In this document: positions 35,817 to 47,369 of the stretch, piece after piece | Position numbering within the stretch: the stretch's first letter is position 1 | Layout of the letters: every line of letters begins with the position of its first letter | DNA from: Armigeres subalbatus | Lineage: Eukaryota > Arthropoda > Insecta > Diptera > Culicidae | NCBI RefSeq assembly: GCF_024139115.2 | Contig: NC_085141.1 | Location: 371,217,925-371,281,924 of the forward strand | Reading direction: 5' to 3' | Length of the DNA: 64,000 bases | The notes under the pieces: generated by a model | What the model was told of the DNA's origin: nothing | The model's database searches: none | Seen by the model: the letters and a program-made list of their open reading frames with translations, nothing else | Made by a program: the position numbers and the translations under genes

Positions 35817-36289
35817 TTTTTCATAATTCCAACCGTGCAGATCGGACTCGAATCTACGGGACTCTGAGGAAAACGTTTATGAAGTTTGAAACGTAACAAG
35901 ACAGATTTAGTCCCAGATTTTATATTTAGAGCAACAAGCGTTTCATCATGAACCTTATTTTAAAAAAATCATATCACTCCAAAAGGCGTCAAAACAATTC
36001 CTTGTGAAAAACGTCAATTAAATGTATTTGAAAATAAAGAACACATGAAAACTATGCAATGATGTGAATTGACGAGTCGAATCGATAAAATACGATAACA
36101 AACGTACAGAGAATAAAAACGGGTCTAACGGAAGCAAACGAAGTTCATAGCAATCATTTTTACAACTTGTAAAACAAATTGAAACGTCCTTACAAAATAA
36201 CAATCGAGGCGATAATTCATGCCTAGAGTCCGAAAAGTTTCAAAGAGATTCATGTCTAAGGACGGGAACCCTTTTGAATTTCGGACATG
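35817..36289. other. spacer, nothing recognised
   Basis: AT-rich anonymous DNA leading into the decayed left edge of the 23-bp satellite. Confidence 0.4.
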
Positions 36290-39200
36290 AATCCTTTTGA
36301 ATTTCAATTAAAAATACGTTTGGGTTCCGGACGAAAAACTGTTTGGTTTCCGGAATAGAATCCTTCCGGATTCCGGTAGGGAATCGTTCCGGATTTCGGT
36401 AAGGAAGGGAATCCTTTTGGATTCCGGAAGGGAATCCTTTTGGATTCCGGAAGGGAATCCTTTTGGATTCCGGAAGGGAATCCTTTTGGATTCCGGAAGG
36501 GAATCCTTTTGGATTCCGGAAGGGAATCCTTTTGGATTCCGGAAGGGAATCCTTTGGGATTCCGGAAGGGAATCCTTTGGGATTCCGGAAGGGAATCCTT
36601 TGGGATTCCGGAAGGGAATCCTTTGGGATTCCGGAAGGGAATCCTTTTGGATTCCGGAAGGGAATCCTTTTGGATTCCGGAAGGGAATCCTTTTGGATTC
36701 CGGAAAGGAATCCTTTTGGATACCGGAAGGGAATCCTTTTGGATTCCGGACTGGAATCCTTTTTGGATTCCGGAAGGGACTACTTTAAGATTCCGGAAGG
36801 GAATCCTTTTGGATTCCGGAGGGGAATCCTTTTGGATTCCGGAGGGGAATCCTTTTGGATTCCGGAGGGGAATCCTTTTGGATTCCGGAGGGGAATCCTT
36901 TTGGATTCCGGAGGGGAATCCTTTTGGATTCCGGAGGGGAATCCTTTTGGATTCCGGAAGGGAATCCTTGTGGATTCCGGAAGGGAATCCTTCTGGATTC
37001 CGGAAGGGAATCCTTCTGGATTCCGGAAGGGAATCCTTCTGGATTCCGGAAGGGAATCCTTCTGGATTCCGGAAGGGAATCCTTCTGGATTCCGGAAGGG
37101 AATCCTTCTGGATTCCGGAAGGGAATCCTTCTGGATTCCGGAAGGGAATCCCTTCTGGATTCCGGAAGGGAATCCCTTCTGGATTCCGGAAGGGAATCCC
37201 TTCTGGATTCCGGAAGGGAATCCCTTCTGGATTCCGGAAGGGAATCCCTTCTGGATTCCGGAAGGGAATCCCTTCTGGATTCCGGAAGGGAATCCTCCTG
37301 GATTCCGGAAGGGAATCCTCCTGGATTCCGGAAGGGAATCCTCCTGGATTCCGGAAGGGAATCCTCCTGGATTCCGGAAGGGAATCCTCCTGGATTCCGG
37401 AAGGGAATCCTCCTGGATTCCGGAAGGGAATCCTCCTGGATTCCGGAAAGGAATCCTCCTGGATTCAGAAGGAATCCTCCTGGATTTCGGAGAGGAATCC
37501 TCCTGGATTTCGGAGAGGAATCCTCCTGGATTCCGGAGAGGAATCCTCCTGGATTCCGGAGAGGAATCCTCCTGGATTCCGGAAAGGAATCCTCCTGGAT
37601 TCCGGAGAGGAATCCTCCTGGATTCCGGAAGGAATCCTCCTGGATTCCGGAAGGAATCCTCCTGGATTCCGGAAGGAATCCTCCTGGATTCCGGAAGGAA
37701 TCCTCCTGGATTCCGGAAGGAATCCTCCTGGATTCCGGAAGGAATCCTCCTGGATTCCGGAAGGAATCCTCCTGGATTCCGGAAGGAATCCTCCTGGATT
37801 CCGGAAGGAATCCTCCTGGATTCCGGAAGGAATCCTCCTGGATTCCGGAAGGAATCCTCCTGGATTCCGGAAGGAATCCTCCTGGATTCCGGAAGGAATC
37901 CTCCTGGATTCCGGAAGGAATCCTCCTGGATTCCGGAAGGAATCCTCCTGGATTCCGGAAGGAATCCTCCTGGATTCCGGAAGGCAATCCTGTTGGATTC
38001 CGGAAGGGAATCCTCCTGGATTCCGGAAGGTAATCCTCCTGGATTCCGGAGAGGAATCCTCCTGGATTTCGGAGAGGAATCCTCCTGGATTTCGGAGAGG
38101 AATCCTCCTGGATTCCGGAGAGGAATCCTCCTGGATTCCGGAGAGGAATCCTCCTGGATTCCGGAAAGGAATCCTCCTGGATTCCGGAAGGGAATCCTCC
38201 TGGATTCCGGAAAGGAATCCTCCTGGATTCCGGAAAGGAATCCTCCTGGATTCCGGAAGGGAATCCTCCTGGATTCCGGAAGGGAATCCTCCTGGATTCC
38301 GGAAGGGAATCCTCCTGGATTCCGGAAGGGAATCCTCCTGGATTCCGGAAGGGAATCCTCCTGGATTCCGGAAGAGAATCCTCCTGGATTCCGGAAGAGA
38401 ATCCTTCTGGATTCCGGAAGGAATCCTCCTGGATTCCGGAAGGAATCCTCCTGGATTCCGGAAGGAATCCTCCTGGATTCCGGAAGGAATCCTCCTGGAT
38501 TCCGGAAGGAATCCTCCTGGATTCCGGAAGGAATCCTCCTGGATTCCGGAAGGTAATCCTCCTGGATTCCGGAGAGGAATCCTCCTGGATTTCGGAGAGG
38601 AATCCACCTGGACTTCGGAAAGGAATCCTCCTGGATTCCGGAAGGGAATCCTCCTGGATTCCGGAAGGGAATCCTCCTGGATTCCGGAAGGGAATCCTCC
38701 TGGATTCCGGAAGGGAATCCTCCTGGATTCCGGAAGGGAATCCTCCTGGATTCCGGAAGGGAATCCTCCTGGATTCCGGAAGGGAATCCTCCTGGATTTC
38801 GGAAGGGAATCCTCCTGGATTCCGGAAAGGAATCCTCCTGGATTCCGGAAAGGAATCCTCCTGGATTCCGGAAGGGAATCCTTCTGGATTCCGGAAGGGA
38901 ATCCTCCTGGATTCCGGAAGGGAATCCTCCTGGATTCCGGAAGGGAATCCTTCTGGATTACGGAAGGTAATCCTCCTGGATTCCGGAGAGGAATCCTCCT
39001 GGATTTCGGAGAGGGATCCTCCTGGATTTCGGAGAGGAATCCCCCTGGATCCCGGAGAGAAATCCTCATGGATGCCGAACAGGAAACCTCCTGGATTCCG
39101 GAAAGAAAATCCTTCTGGATTCCGGAAGGAATCCTTCTGGATTCCGGAAGGAATCCGCCTGGATTCCGGAAGGGAATCCTCCTGGATTCCGGAAGGGAAT

Positions 39201-39640
39201 CCTCCTGGATTCCGGAAGGGAATCCTCCTGGATTCCGGAAGGGAATCCTCCTGGATTCCGGAAGGGAATCCATTTGTATTCCATAAGGGAGGGATTTTTT
39301 TAATTCCGGAAGCGAATCCTTTTGGATTCCGACCAAGAATCCCTACGGTTTCCGAACGGGAATCTCTAAGGAAGCCGAACGAGAACTTCTGTAGGTGACG
39401 AATGAAAGTCCTTCCGATTCCCTCCGGAATCCAAACGGGAATCACCTCCGGATTCCGAACAAGAATCCCTTCGGATTCCGTACGATTTTTTTTTCCGGAT
39501 TTCGAACGAAAATATCTTTGGATTCCAAACGAGAATCCTTTTAGATGCCGGGTGGAATCCCTTTCCAATTCTGAACAGAAATCCCTTCATTGTCAGGAAG
39601 ATAATCCTTTTGGATATCGGATGAGAATTTCAGTCTGCAA
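36290..39640. repeat. 23-bp satellite (GGATTCCGGAAGGGAATCC), ~125 clean copies
   Basis: The clean core spans 36416-39285. Unit lengths are 22, 23 and 24 bp in blocks: 23-bp TTTTGG units to 36960, CTTCTGG units to 37140, six 24-bp CCCTTCTGG units to 37280, 23-bp CTCCTGG units, then 22-bp GGAAGGAATCC blocks at 37620-37980 and 38405-38550. Each unit holds GGATTCC and its complement GGAATCC, so it is self-complementary. Edges at 36290-36415 and 39286-39640 are strongly diverged copies. The array is open over hundreds of codons in all plus frames and on minus because no unit phase contains a stop; these are not genes. Confidence 0.95.
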
Positions 39641-39773
39641 TCCATTGCTTAAGAAACGAAGTAGCAATGCGGAATGCTTTTTGGATGTTTGTTCTTCTGT
39701 CTTCCGTTACTTATTAAGCCGACAACACAATTTAAGTTACGCTCTTCACACGCCAAGACAAATCTATTATAAA

Positions 39774-39932
39774 AGGTCGAAATGACAAAATGTCGAAGGG
39801 ACACAAGGTTGAAAAGATAAAACGTCGAATGGGATAGAAGGTCGAAAGGACAAAAGGTCGAAAGAGAAAAGTGGTCAAAAGGGACAAAAATCGATTATGA
39901 CAAAAGGTCGAAAAGGACAAAAGGTCAATCAT
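39774..39932. repeat. ~16-bp AAAAGGTCGAAAGGAC tandem repeat
   Basis: About nine degenerate copies of GGACAAAAGGTCGAAA lie between the satellite and lipase A. The rest of 39641-40237 is AT-rich spacer and the lipase A 3' flank. Confidence 0.75.
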
Positions 39933-40237
39933 CTGTCACTAACAACTGTTTTTCGATCCACATTGGTAAAATGTAGGAAATTTGAGAGACATGCATTTGT
40001 GTAAAAAACGTTCAGATGCTTCGCTTCATCCATTTTACTAAGCTTTTTCGCATATCAACACTCAATCGAATACATAATGTTGATATAGAATATTGTTCAC
40101 TTATCAATTTCACGTTTCGGCGAAATTTTATTCTAATCATAAATATATTTTCAATTGTAGCTAACACTTCAAATTAATCAAACACTAACTCTATCATCAC
40201 AATCGTTGGGCTGAGATTCGAAACAATTCACTGTACA

Positions 40238-41311
40238 TCACCGAAACCGACCCATTATGGTTTTCTTCAGCCGAGGATACACCCGATCGGCAGCATCCAC
40301 CGATAACATGAAACCCCGATGATCGATCCGATCGTGTTTAACGAGCCGCACCCCCTTACTTGAGTGCAGTTGCTGCGCCAACGTCACAACATCACTGGGT
40401 GGAACGAGCCCATCTTCGGTCCCGTAATGAAGCGTCACCGGAACCGTTATCCTCCACAGGGAATACGGTGGCGGCGAATCCGCATCGTACCGCTTCTGAT
40501 TGTCCCAGGTGCCATAGTCGAACTGTCGGAAACGCCCGGAAAGCAGCATCTGCTGCAAGTGGTCCAACTGTTTGGCGGAGATCACCGATGGTTTATCGCT
40601 TCCGGTTACCAGCTCCTGGAGGCTCCAGGGAATGATCCGTCGATACCGGTTGTGGAGCGAAGCCAGCCGTCGCAGCTGGCTGTTGGCCATGAAAGTTGCC
40701 GGGGCTATTAGAGTTAAGGATTTGATCTTATCGTTGTACGAGGGACGTTCCGAGAGCAAGGTTAGAGCAGCAGTTGCTCCTTCCGAGTAGCCGACGAGGT
40801 GCAGTTGCCGATGGCCACTGTTCGCCAAAACGGTGTCGATCATGGCTGCCAGATCGTAGTATCCTATTTCGTGGAAGCTGAAGTCCCAGAATGGTTTGGA
40901 GTCCCTCGAATGAACTCGGTGAGAGGCCGTTTCCGGTGATGCTCGAGAGTTTCCCAACCAGACGTCCAGTCCGGATTCCAAAAGCTGCATCGGGAGGTTT
41001 TGATCAACCATTAGCCAATCGGCGGAAGACCGAAGAATCCCATGCTGCAGCAAGACAACACCACGTGATGGGAGCTTGGGTTGCATTCGATACATGACCA
41101 ATTGGTAACCGTCTTCGGTGAAAGCTTGGTACTTCTGGGGATGCATTCCGAGACCAGCCGCGTTGGACATCTTAAACGTAAAATAAAAACTTTAGTTGAA
41201 TAGCCGAATTATGGGCGCGGGAATACTAACGGTTTCACTGGCAGCGTCGGCGGATGCAACAATCGTCATTGCTATTACTAAAAACACCGAACGGCGACGA
41301 GAGACGTCCAT
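40238..41311 (-). CDS. lipase A: secreted acid-lipase-type alpha/beta hydrolase, 2 exons
   Basis: Exon 1 is 41311-41231 (27 codons), the intron 41230-41171 (60 bp, GT-AG, phase 0), exon 2 41170-40238; 337 residues. Exon 1 gives a basic start and a hydrophobic VFLVIAMTIVASA core, a likely signal peptide, so the protein should be secreted or lysosomal. The mature part begins near HPQKYQAFTEDGYQLVMYRM, as in lysosomal/gastric acid lipases. It has the oxyanion LQHG, the family marker GNSRA, nucleophile GYSEG (Ser about 156), Asp about 280 in GTEDGLVPP and His about 311 in IDHRGF. The family hydrolyses triacylglycerol or cholesteryl esters; the substrate here is unknown. The cap between LIAPAT and the LDHLQQ helix is about 40 residues, far shorter than in vertebrate acid lipases, and lacks Cys. 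A TTTATT (minus AATAAA) at 40127-40132 could direct polyadenylation. Family call very sure; expression unknown. Confidence 0.93.
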
Positions 41312-42212
41312 CGTCAAAGGCAACCGTTCAATCAACAAACGAAATAGGAAGCATGCATTATTTTAAATCGAAAACATAAACTGCCTGCGAGGATTATTAT
41401 GATCGATGCAGAAGTGTGGAGAAGCAGCGTTTCATATCGTTGCTGGCCTACGTGACAGCGGCGCGATGAGTTCAAAACAGGTTCGTGGCTGAGGGCTCGC
41501 ACGTTCTGTAATAGGGGTTAATGTCTTCAGATGGAATCCATTTGTCTCATTGCGGTACACCACAGATTGACTGTTACCGCATGTTCTATTTCTGTTTAAC
41601 TCGTCGCACGGGGTCTAGAGGGATTGCAACAGTAATTAAACTTCAAAAAATTATATTAAAAATTTTCCGACCTTACAGGACCTACATGATACATAATTAA
41701 TTTCGGAAATTCAAAATTCAATCTTTTCCTTGTTGTTGTTGATATTGATATTATTTTATCATTAAATCGATATTTTCAAAGCTTATCTTAGAACTTTTGT
41801 CAGATTTTTTTCTGATTGTTTAATATATTTCCATGCACATATTTGGAGCATTCCGATGTATGCAACGTTCAATCAATCTCACCGTTCTTTTAAATCGAAA
41901 TAAATTCAAATTGTACTTGCTTGTGAAAATCAGTCAAATTTAGTTGAATATCGAATGTTCATTCGTTAGTTGGGGATTTGCTGTAAATTTGCACGTTGTT
42001 GAATTTCCAAAATTATTTGCTGTGTACCACTTTTTTGTCTTATTATTTGCTATTCTATTGATTGTAGTTAATTGAGCTTTAATGCGGAATTTTATTTTTA
42101 TTTTTGTATCGGCTTGATTCAATTTTTTTTTTAATTTTATTTCAATAAATCTTAAAAAAGACAATTTTTGATTTTTTTTTTCAATTTAATACCAGATTTT
42201 TTTCAATTTAAT
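41312..42212. other. upstream region of lipase A and AT-rich spacer
   Basis: Contains the lipase A promoter by position. On the minus strand a TTTAAAATAATGCATG stretch lies about 55 bp upstream of the ATG. It is a weak TATA-like candidate only. Beyond 41640 the sequence is very AT-rich with T runs and no gene. Confidence 0.4.
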
Positions 42213-43000
42213 AAAAACCCAGAATAATCCACCTAGCGGTGATGGTGCCTTTCTCGTGTACTATAAACCAAGAAAATTCATAATAGTAACAAGAAAAGCA
42301 CATAAGAGAAGTCAAAATTGCACTTTAGGGGGATAGATTCAGTTATTTCCATCAATTCACATTTATTTGCGTTTATTTGAATGCATTGCAGCAGTTTTTG
42401 AAAAAAAATTTCGATTTTGAATTTTTTTCCAAGGGGGGACCCTTGGGAAAAATGGGGAAAAAATCAATGTTTTTTTAATAACTCCGGAACGCAATGGCCG
42501 ATTGGGCCAATTTTCAATAGCGAAAAATTAGGAAGGATTCTGCGTCGGATGCAACCTGTTGCAAGCAAATCGGATAAAGCTAAGTACAAAAAAGTGTGTC
42601 TCACATTTTTTTGTACACACACACATATATACTTACATACACACATACAGACATCACCTCAATTCGTCGAGCTGAGTCGATTGGTATATAACACTATGGG
42701 TCTCCGAGCCTTCTATCAAAAGTTCAGTTTTGGAGTGGTCCTATAGCCTTTACGTATACTTTGTATACGCAAAAGGCAAAAATTCAAAATCGATTTTTTT
42801 TTTCAAAAACTGTTGCAATACTTGCAATGCATTCAAATGAACGCAAATAAATGTGAATTGTTGAAAATAGCTGAATCTAACTCCCTAAAGTGCAATTTTT
42901 ACCTGTCTTATGTGCTTTTCTTGTAATTCTTATGTGTTTTCTTGTTTTATAATACACGAGAAAGGCACCATCACCGCTAGGTGGATTATTCTGGGTTTTT
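42213..43000. mobile_element. 0.8-kb foldback element with ~225-bp inverted arms
   Basis: Left arm 42213-42435 and right arm 42775-43000 are inverted copies. Both carry CCAGAATAATCCACCTAGCG, GGTGCCTTTCTCGTGTA, AGAAAAGCACATAAG, AATTGCACTTTAGG and ATTTATTTGCGTT. The middle holds a CACACACATATATA microsatellite and a GTATACTTTGTATACG palindrome, with no ORF of note. Fragments of the arm recur near 27450 and 47975. This is a non-autonomous long-TIR element of a family that I believe is abundant in Aedes; superfamily unknown. Confidence 0.85.
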
Positions 43001-43374
43001 CATATAAATATTGAAACTGTTCACAAATTACGAAACGCTGCGAGAATAGGCAGCCGGTCAGAACGTGCGTAACGATTCATACAAACCAATTAAACCTTCC
43101 ATACAAAAAGCGTTACGAGAGAGGGGATTGAGGTTCAAAATCGACAAATTTAGCGTTACGTAGTGTATGAACGAACCAATTCCGGATATTCCGGAGGACC
43201 ATTTGGTAGCATGAGTCAAAATGTCAATGCTGTACTCAGAATGTACATACGAATGCTTAAAAAAATATCGGTGCTTTGAATTGAAATTCATAAATTGGCC
43301 ATTTTTATGAATGTTCTTGATTTCCGTTCCCTTAAGGTTCTTTCACAAAATTCGTAACGCTGAATTTTCTAATT
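43001..43374. other. spacer with dispersed repeat fragments
   Basis: Contains AGCGTTACGTAGTGTATG near 43150, of a type also seen as AACGTTACGTAATTTGGG near 47955, and a GGATATTCCGGAGGACC core near 43186 belonging to the 3545-4360 repeat family. Confidence 0.4.
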
Positions 43375-43588
43375 TTTTGAACAAAACGCGAATCTCCTCA
43401 GTTTTAATATGCCACCGGGCGTGCATGTTTTAACTAACTCGTATTAGTGTTATTTCCCATCCCATAGATCGCATCGCTTACCAAAGTGAATCCAGATAAA
43501 TTATCCTTTTTAACTAAAACGATATCCTATCCCAAGTCAATCGTGGAGATGCAGAGGTATACTTGGTCTCTAGTAGCAACGAGAGTCA
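43375..43588. repeat. dispersed repeat, inverted copy of 28179-28399
   Basis: Shares TCCCATCCCATAGATCGCAT, ACGATATCCTATCCCAAGTC, GTGGAGATGCAGAGGTATAC and CTCTAGTAGC with the reverse complement of 28179-28399. It abuts the 23-bp satellite that starts at 43608. Confidence 0.75.
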
Positions 43589-43607
43589 TGCTCATGCTCT
43601 TGGCATG

Positions 43608-46345
43608 AGGCTTCCGAGTCTCTTGAAAGGAGGCTTCCGAGCCTCTTGAAAGGAGGCTTCCGAGCCTCTTGAAAGGAGGCTTCCGAGCCTCTTGAAAGGA
43701 GGCTTCCGAGCCTCTTGAAAGGAAGTTTTCAAGCCTTTTGAAAGGAGGCTTCTGAGCCTGTTGAAAGGAGGCTTCTGAGCCTCTTGAAAGGAGGCTTCTG
43801 AGCCTCTTGAAAGGAGGCTTCTGAGCCTCTTGAAAGGAGGCTTCTGAGCCTCTTGAAAGGAGGCTTCTGAGCCTCTTGAAAGGAGGCTTCTGAGCCTCTT
43901 GAAAGGAGGCTTCTGAGCCTCTTGAAAGGAGGCTTGTCAGCCCCTTGAAAGGAGGCTTGAGGCCTCTTGAAAGGAGGCTTCCGGGTCTCTTGAAAGGAGG
44001 CTACTGAGCCTCTTGAAAGGAGGCTTCTGAGCCTCTTGAAAGGAGGCTTCTGAGCCTCTTGAAAGGAGGCTTCTGAGCCTCTTGAAAGGAGGCTTCTGAG
44101 CCTCTTGAAAGGAGGCTTGAGCCTCTTGAAAGGAGGCTTCTGAGCCTCTTGAAAGGAGGCTTCTGAGCCTCTTGAAAGGAGGCTTCTGAGCCTCTTGAAA
44201 GGAGGCTTCTGAGTCTCTTGAAAGGAGGCTTCTGAGCCTCTTGAAAGGAGGCTTCTGAGCCTCTTGAAAGGAGGCTTCTGAGCCTCTTGAAAGGAGGCTT
44301 GAGCCTCTTGAAAGGAGGCTTCTGAGCCTCTTGAAAGGAGGCCTGAGCCTCTTGAAAGGAGGCTTCTGAGCCTCTTGAAAGGAGGCTTCCTGAGCCTCTT
44401 GAAAGGAGGCCTGAGCCTCTTGAAAGGAGGCTTCTGAGCCTCTTGAAAGGAGGCTTCTGAGCCTCTTGAAAGGAGGCTTCTGAGCCTCTTGAAAGGAGGC
44501 TTGAGCCTCTTGAAAGGAGGCTTGAGCCTCTTGAAAGGAGGCTTCTGAGCCTCTTGAAAGGAGGCTTCTGAGCCTCTTGAAAGGAGGCTTCTGAGCCTCT
44601 TGAAAGGAGGCTTCTGAGCTCTTGAAAGGAGGCTTCTGAGCCTCTTGAAAGGAGGCTTCTGAGCCTCTTGAAAGGAGGCTTCTGAGCCTCTTGAAAGGAG
44701 GCCTGAGCCTCTTGAAAGGAGGCTTCTGAGCCTCTTGAAAGGAGGCTTGAGCCTCTTGAAAGGAGGCTTCTGAGCCTCTTGAAAGGAGGCCTGAGCCTCT
44801 TGAAAGGAGGCCTGAGCCTCTTGAAAGGAGGCCTGAGCCTCTTGAAAGGAGGCTTGAGCCTCTTGAAAGGAGGCTTCTGAGCCTCTTGAAAGGAGGCTTC
44901 TGAGCCTCTTGAAAGGAGGCTTCTGAGCCTCTTGAAAGGAGGCCTGAGCCTCTTGAAAGGAGGCTTCTGAGCCTCTTGAAAGGAGGCCTGAGCCTCTTGA
45001 AAGGAGGCTTCTGAGCCTCTTGAAAGGAGGCTTCTGAGCCTCTTGAAAGGAGGCTTGAGCCTCTTGAAAGGAGGCTTCTGAGCCTCTTGAAAGGAGGCTT
45101 CTGAGCCTCTTGAAAGGAGGCTTCTGAGCTCTTGAAAGGAGGCTTCTGAGCTCTTGAAAGGAGGCTCTGAGCCTCTTGAAAGGAGGCTTCCTGAGCCTCT
45201 TGAAAGGAGGCCTGAGCCTCTTGAAAGGAGGCTTCTGAGCCTCTTGAAAGGAGGCTTCTGAGCCTCTTGAAAGGAGGCTTCTGAGCCTCTTGAAAGGAGG
45301 CTTCTGAGCCTCTTGAAAGGAGGCTTCTGAGCCTCTTGAAAGGAGGCTTCTGAGCCTCTTGAAAGGAGGCTTCTGAGGCCTCTTGAAAGGAGGCTTCTGA
45401 GCCTCTTGAAAGGAGGCTTCTGAGCCTCTTGAAAGGAGGCTTCTGAGCCTCTTGAAAGGAGGCTTCTGAGCCTCTTGAAAGGAGGCTCTGAGCCTCTTGA
45501 AAGGAGGCTTCTGAGCCTCTTGAAAGGAGGCTTGAGCCTCTTGAAAGGAGGCTCTGAGCCTCTTGAAAGGAGGCTTCTGAGCCTCTTGAAAGGAGGCTTC
45601 TGAGCCTCTTGAAAGGAGGCTTCTGAGCTCTTGAAAGGAGGCTTCTGAGCCTCTTGAAAGGAGGCTCGAGCCTCTTGAAAGGAGGCTCGAGCTCTTGAAA
45701 GGAGGCCTGAGCCTCTTGAAAGGAGGCTTCTGAGCCTCTTGAAAGGAGGCTCTGAGCCTCTTGAAAGGAGGCTTCTGAGCCTCTTGAAAGGAGGCCTGAG
45801 CCTCTTGAAAGGAGGCTTCTGAGCCTCTTGAAAGGAGGCTTCTGAGCCTCTTGAAAGGAGGCTTCTGAGCCTCTTGAAAGGAGGCTTCTGAGCCTCTTGA
45901 AAGGAGGCTCTGAGCCTCTTGAAAGGAGGCTTCTGAGCCTCTTGAAAGGAGGCTTCTGAGCCTCTTGAAAGGAGGCTTCTGAGCCTCTTGAAAGGAGGCT
46001 TCTGAGCCTCTTGAAAGGAGGCTTCTGAGCCTCTTGAAAGGAGGCTTCTGAGCCTCTTGAAAGGAGGCTTCTGAGCCTCTTGAAAGGTGGCTTCTGAGCC
46101 TCTTGAAAGGAGGCTTCTGAGCCTCTTGAAAGGAGGCTTCTGAGCCTCTTGAAAGGAGGCTTCTGAGCCTCTTGAAAGGAGGCTTCTGAGCCTCTTGAAA
46201 GGAGGCTTCCGAGCCTCTTGAAAGGAGGCTTCCGAGCCTCTTGAAAGGAGGCTTCCGAGCCTCTTGAAAGGGGGCTTCCGAGCCTCTTGAATGGAGGCTT
46301 CCGAACCTCTTGAAAGGAGGCTTCCGAGCCTCTTGAAAGGAGAGA
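43608..46345. repeat. 23-bp satellite (GAGGCTTCTGAGCCTC), ~118 copies
   Basis: The consensus unit is TTGAAAGGAGGCTTCTGAGCCTC (positions approximate), with 21-bp (GGCTTGAGCC, GGCCTGAGCC) and 22-bp variants. GAGGCT-TCTG-AGCCTC makes each unit a perfect hairpin. Edge units carry CCGAGCC rather than CTGAGCC: 43608-43740 on the left and 46195-46345 on the right. Two minus-strand frames of more than 800 codons (SLLSRGSEASFQEAQKPPFK type) are satellite artefacts. The unit is unrelated in sequence to the 36290-39640 array. Confidence 0.95.
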
Positions 46346-46629
46346 AAAGGGCTTCTGAGACACCTCGAAGGCTGCTTGCAACGAAGCTACAAAACTTATC
46401 GGTAAAGTCCATCATGTCTCTCAAGTAGAGGGTTCCAAACCTTAAAATCCTATTCAGTTCAGAAGCATATTTTTATCATATTAAAGGGTGTATTCGATAA
46501 AAATGGCACACACATATTTACTCACCAAAATTAAACCGATTATGGGATTTTCCTGAAATTTTCAGGAAATGAAAAACTTTTTATGAGTTATGATTTACAA
46601 CATGTGTTTTATTCGTTTTCATCATCTAT

Positions 46630-47345
46630 CTCGAATGCGGGCACCATCCTTTGCACTCCACCCATCAAATTTTGTGCAATCGATTTTCCCAATGTTTTTA
46701 TTGTTTTAACCCAAATTCGGTGAATTTGATGGGTTCATATATTTTGGCACAAATTTAACTACGTTAGCTCGGTATCACTCCAAAAGGTTACGAGCGAAGT
46801 GGCAAGACACCAGATCAGGTCAAAACAGAGTTTATACTGTGTGTTGTCTTATGAATGGCAAAAGATGCTTCTTGAGGCACTCTTCCGTGTAAAACGTACC
46901 GTTGAATGCTCCGAAAGTAATGAAGGGAGCGCTTACTTCAATACATCCGCAAATCGCCTGACTTCTTTGCAAATTTTAATACTTCTCCATTCGGAAATCC
47001 TTCGGAATATTGAACTTAGACTCGGCAACGAAATATTCTTGCCCAGGAAGTTGAAGGAAGTCAGCTTTGACGTAGGTTTCATCATCCATCACGATGCAAC
47101 AGGATTTGGTGAACAACTTCGTGTAAAGTTTCCGGGCGCGGGTTTTTGGTTGGTTTTCTGCACAAAACCAACCGACACCTTGGACTTGTTAGCGACATCT
47201 CGAATGAACATGTTTGAAAACTTCTTGAGCTGTTGTACCACTCCTAGTCATTTAACTGTCCATTGGACCATTTCTACGACCACTCCCTTCCTTTCATTGA
47301 ACACTCAGACGCTCCTTGAAGGTTCTTATTACACGAGATACAGTT
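46630..47345 (-). pseudogene. IS630/Tc1-type transposase relic
   Basis: In minus orientation, across several frames, there are TVSRVIRTFKERLSV and FIRDVANKSKVSVGFVQ (two helix-turn-helix-like segments), then CIVMDDETYVKADF with the first catalytic Asp pair (DD codons at 47081-47086). Next come LPGQEYFVAESKFN, LLPFIRQH, PDLVSCHF with the second catalytic Asp (codon 46814-46816) and FVPKYMNPSNSPNLG. The segment that should supply the third acidic residue is missing: after NLG the sequence jumps to a DGWSAKDGARI/LMGGVQRMVPAF-like tail, implying an internal deletion. Several stops and frameshifts are present, so it is inactive. I cannot assign the DDxD subfamily without that deleted spacing. Confidence 0.75.
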
Positions 47346-47369
47346 GAATTTGCAATCCTAAGCGTTTTT

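Noticed and set aside
36440..39286. 948-codon plus frame and overlapping 927-codon minus frame
   Set aside because: All phases of the 23-bp satellite are stop-free. Frames overlap on both strands and change with unit length.
43937..46424. Two minus-strand frames above 800 codons
   Set aside because: Same reason: a 21-23-bp satellite unit without stops. No start context or domain.
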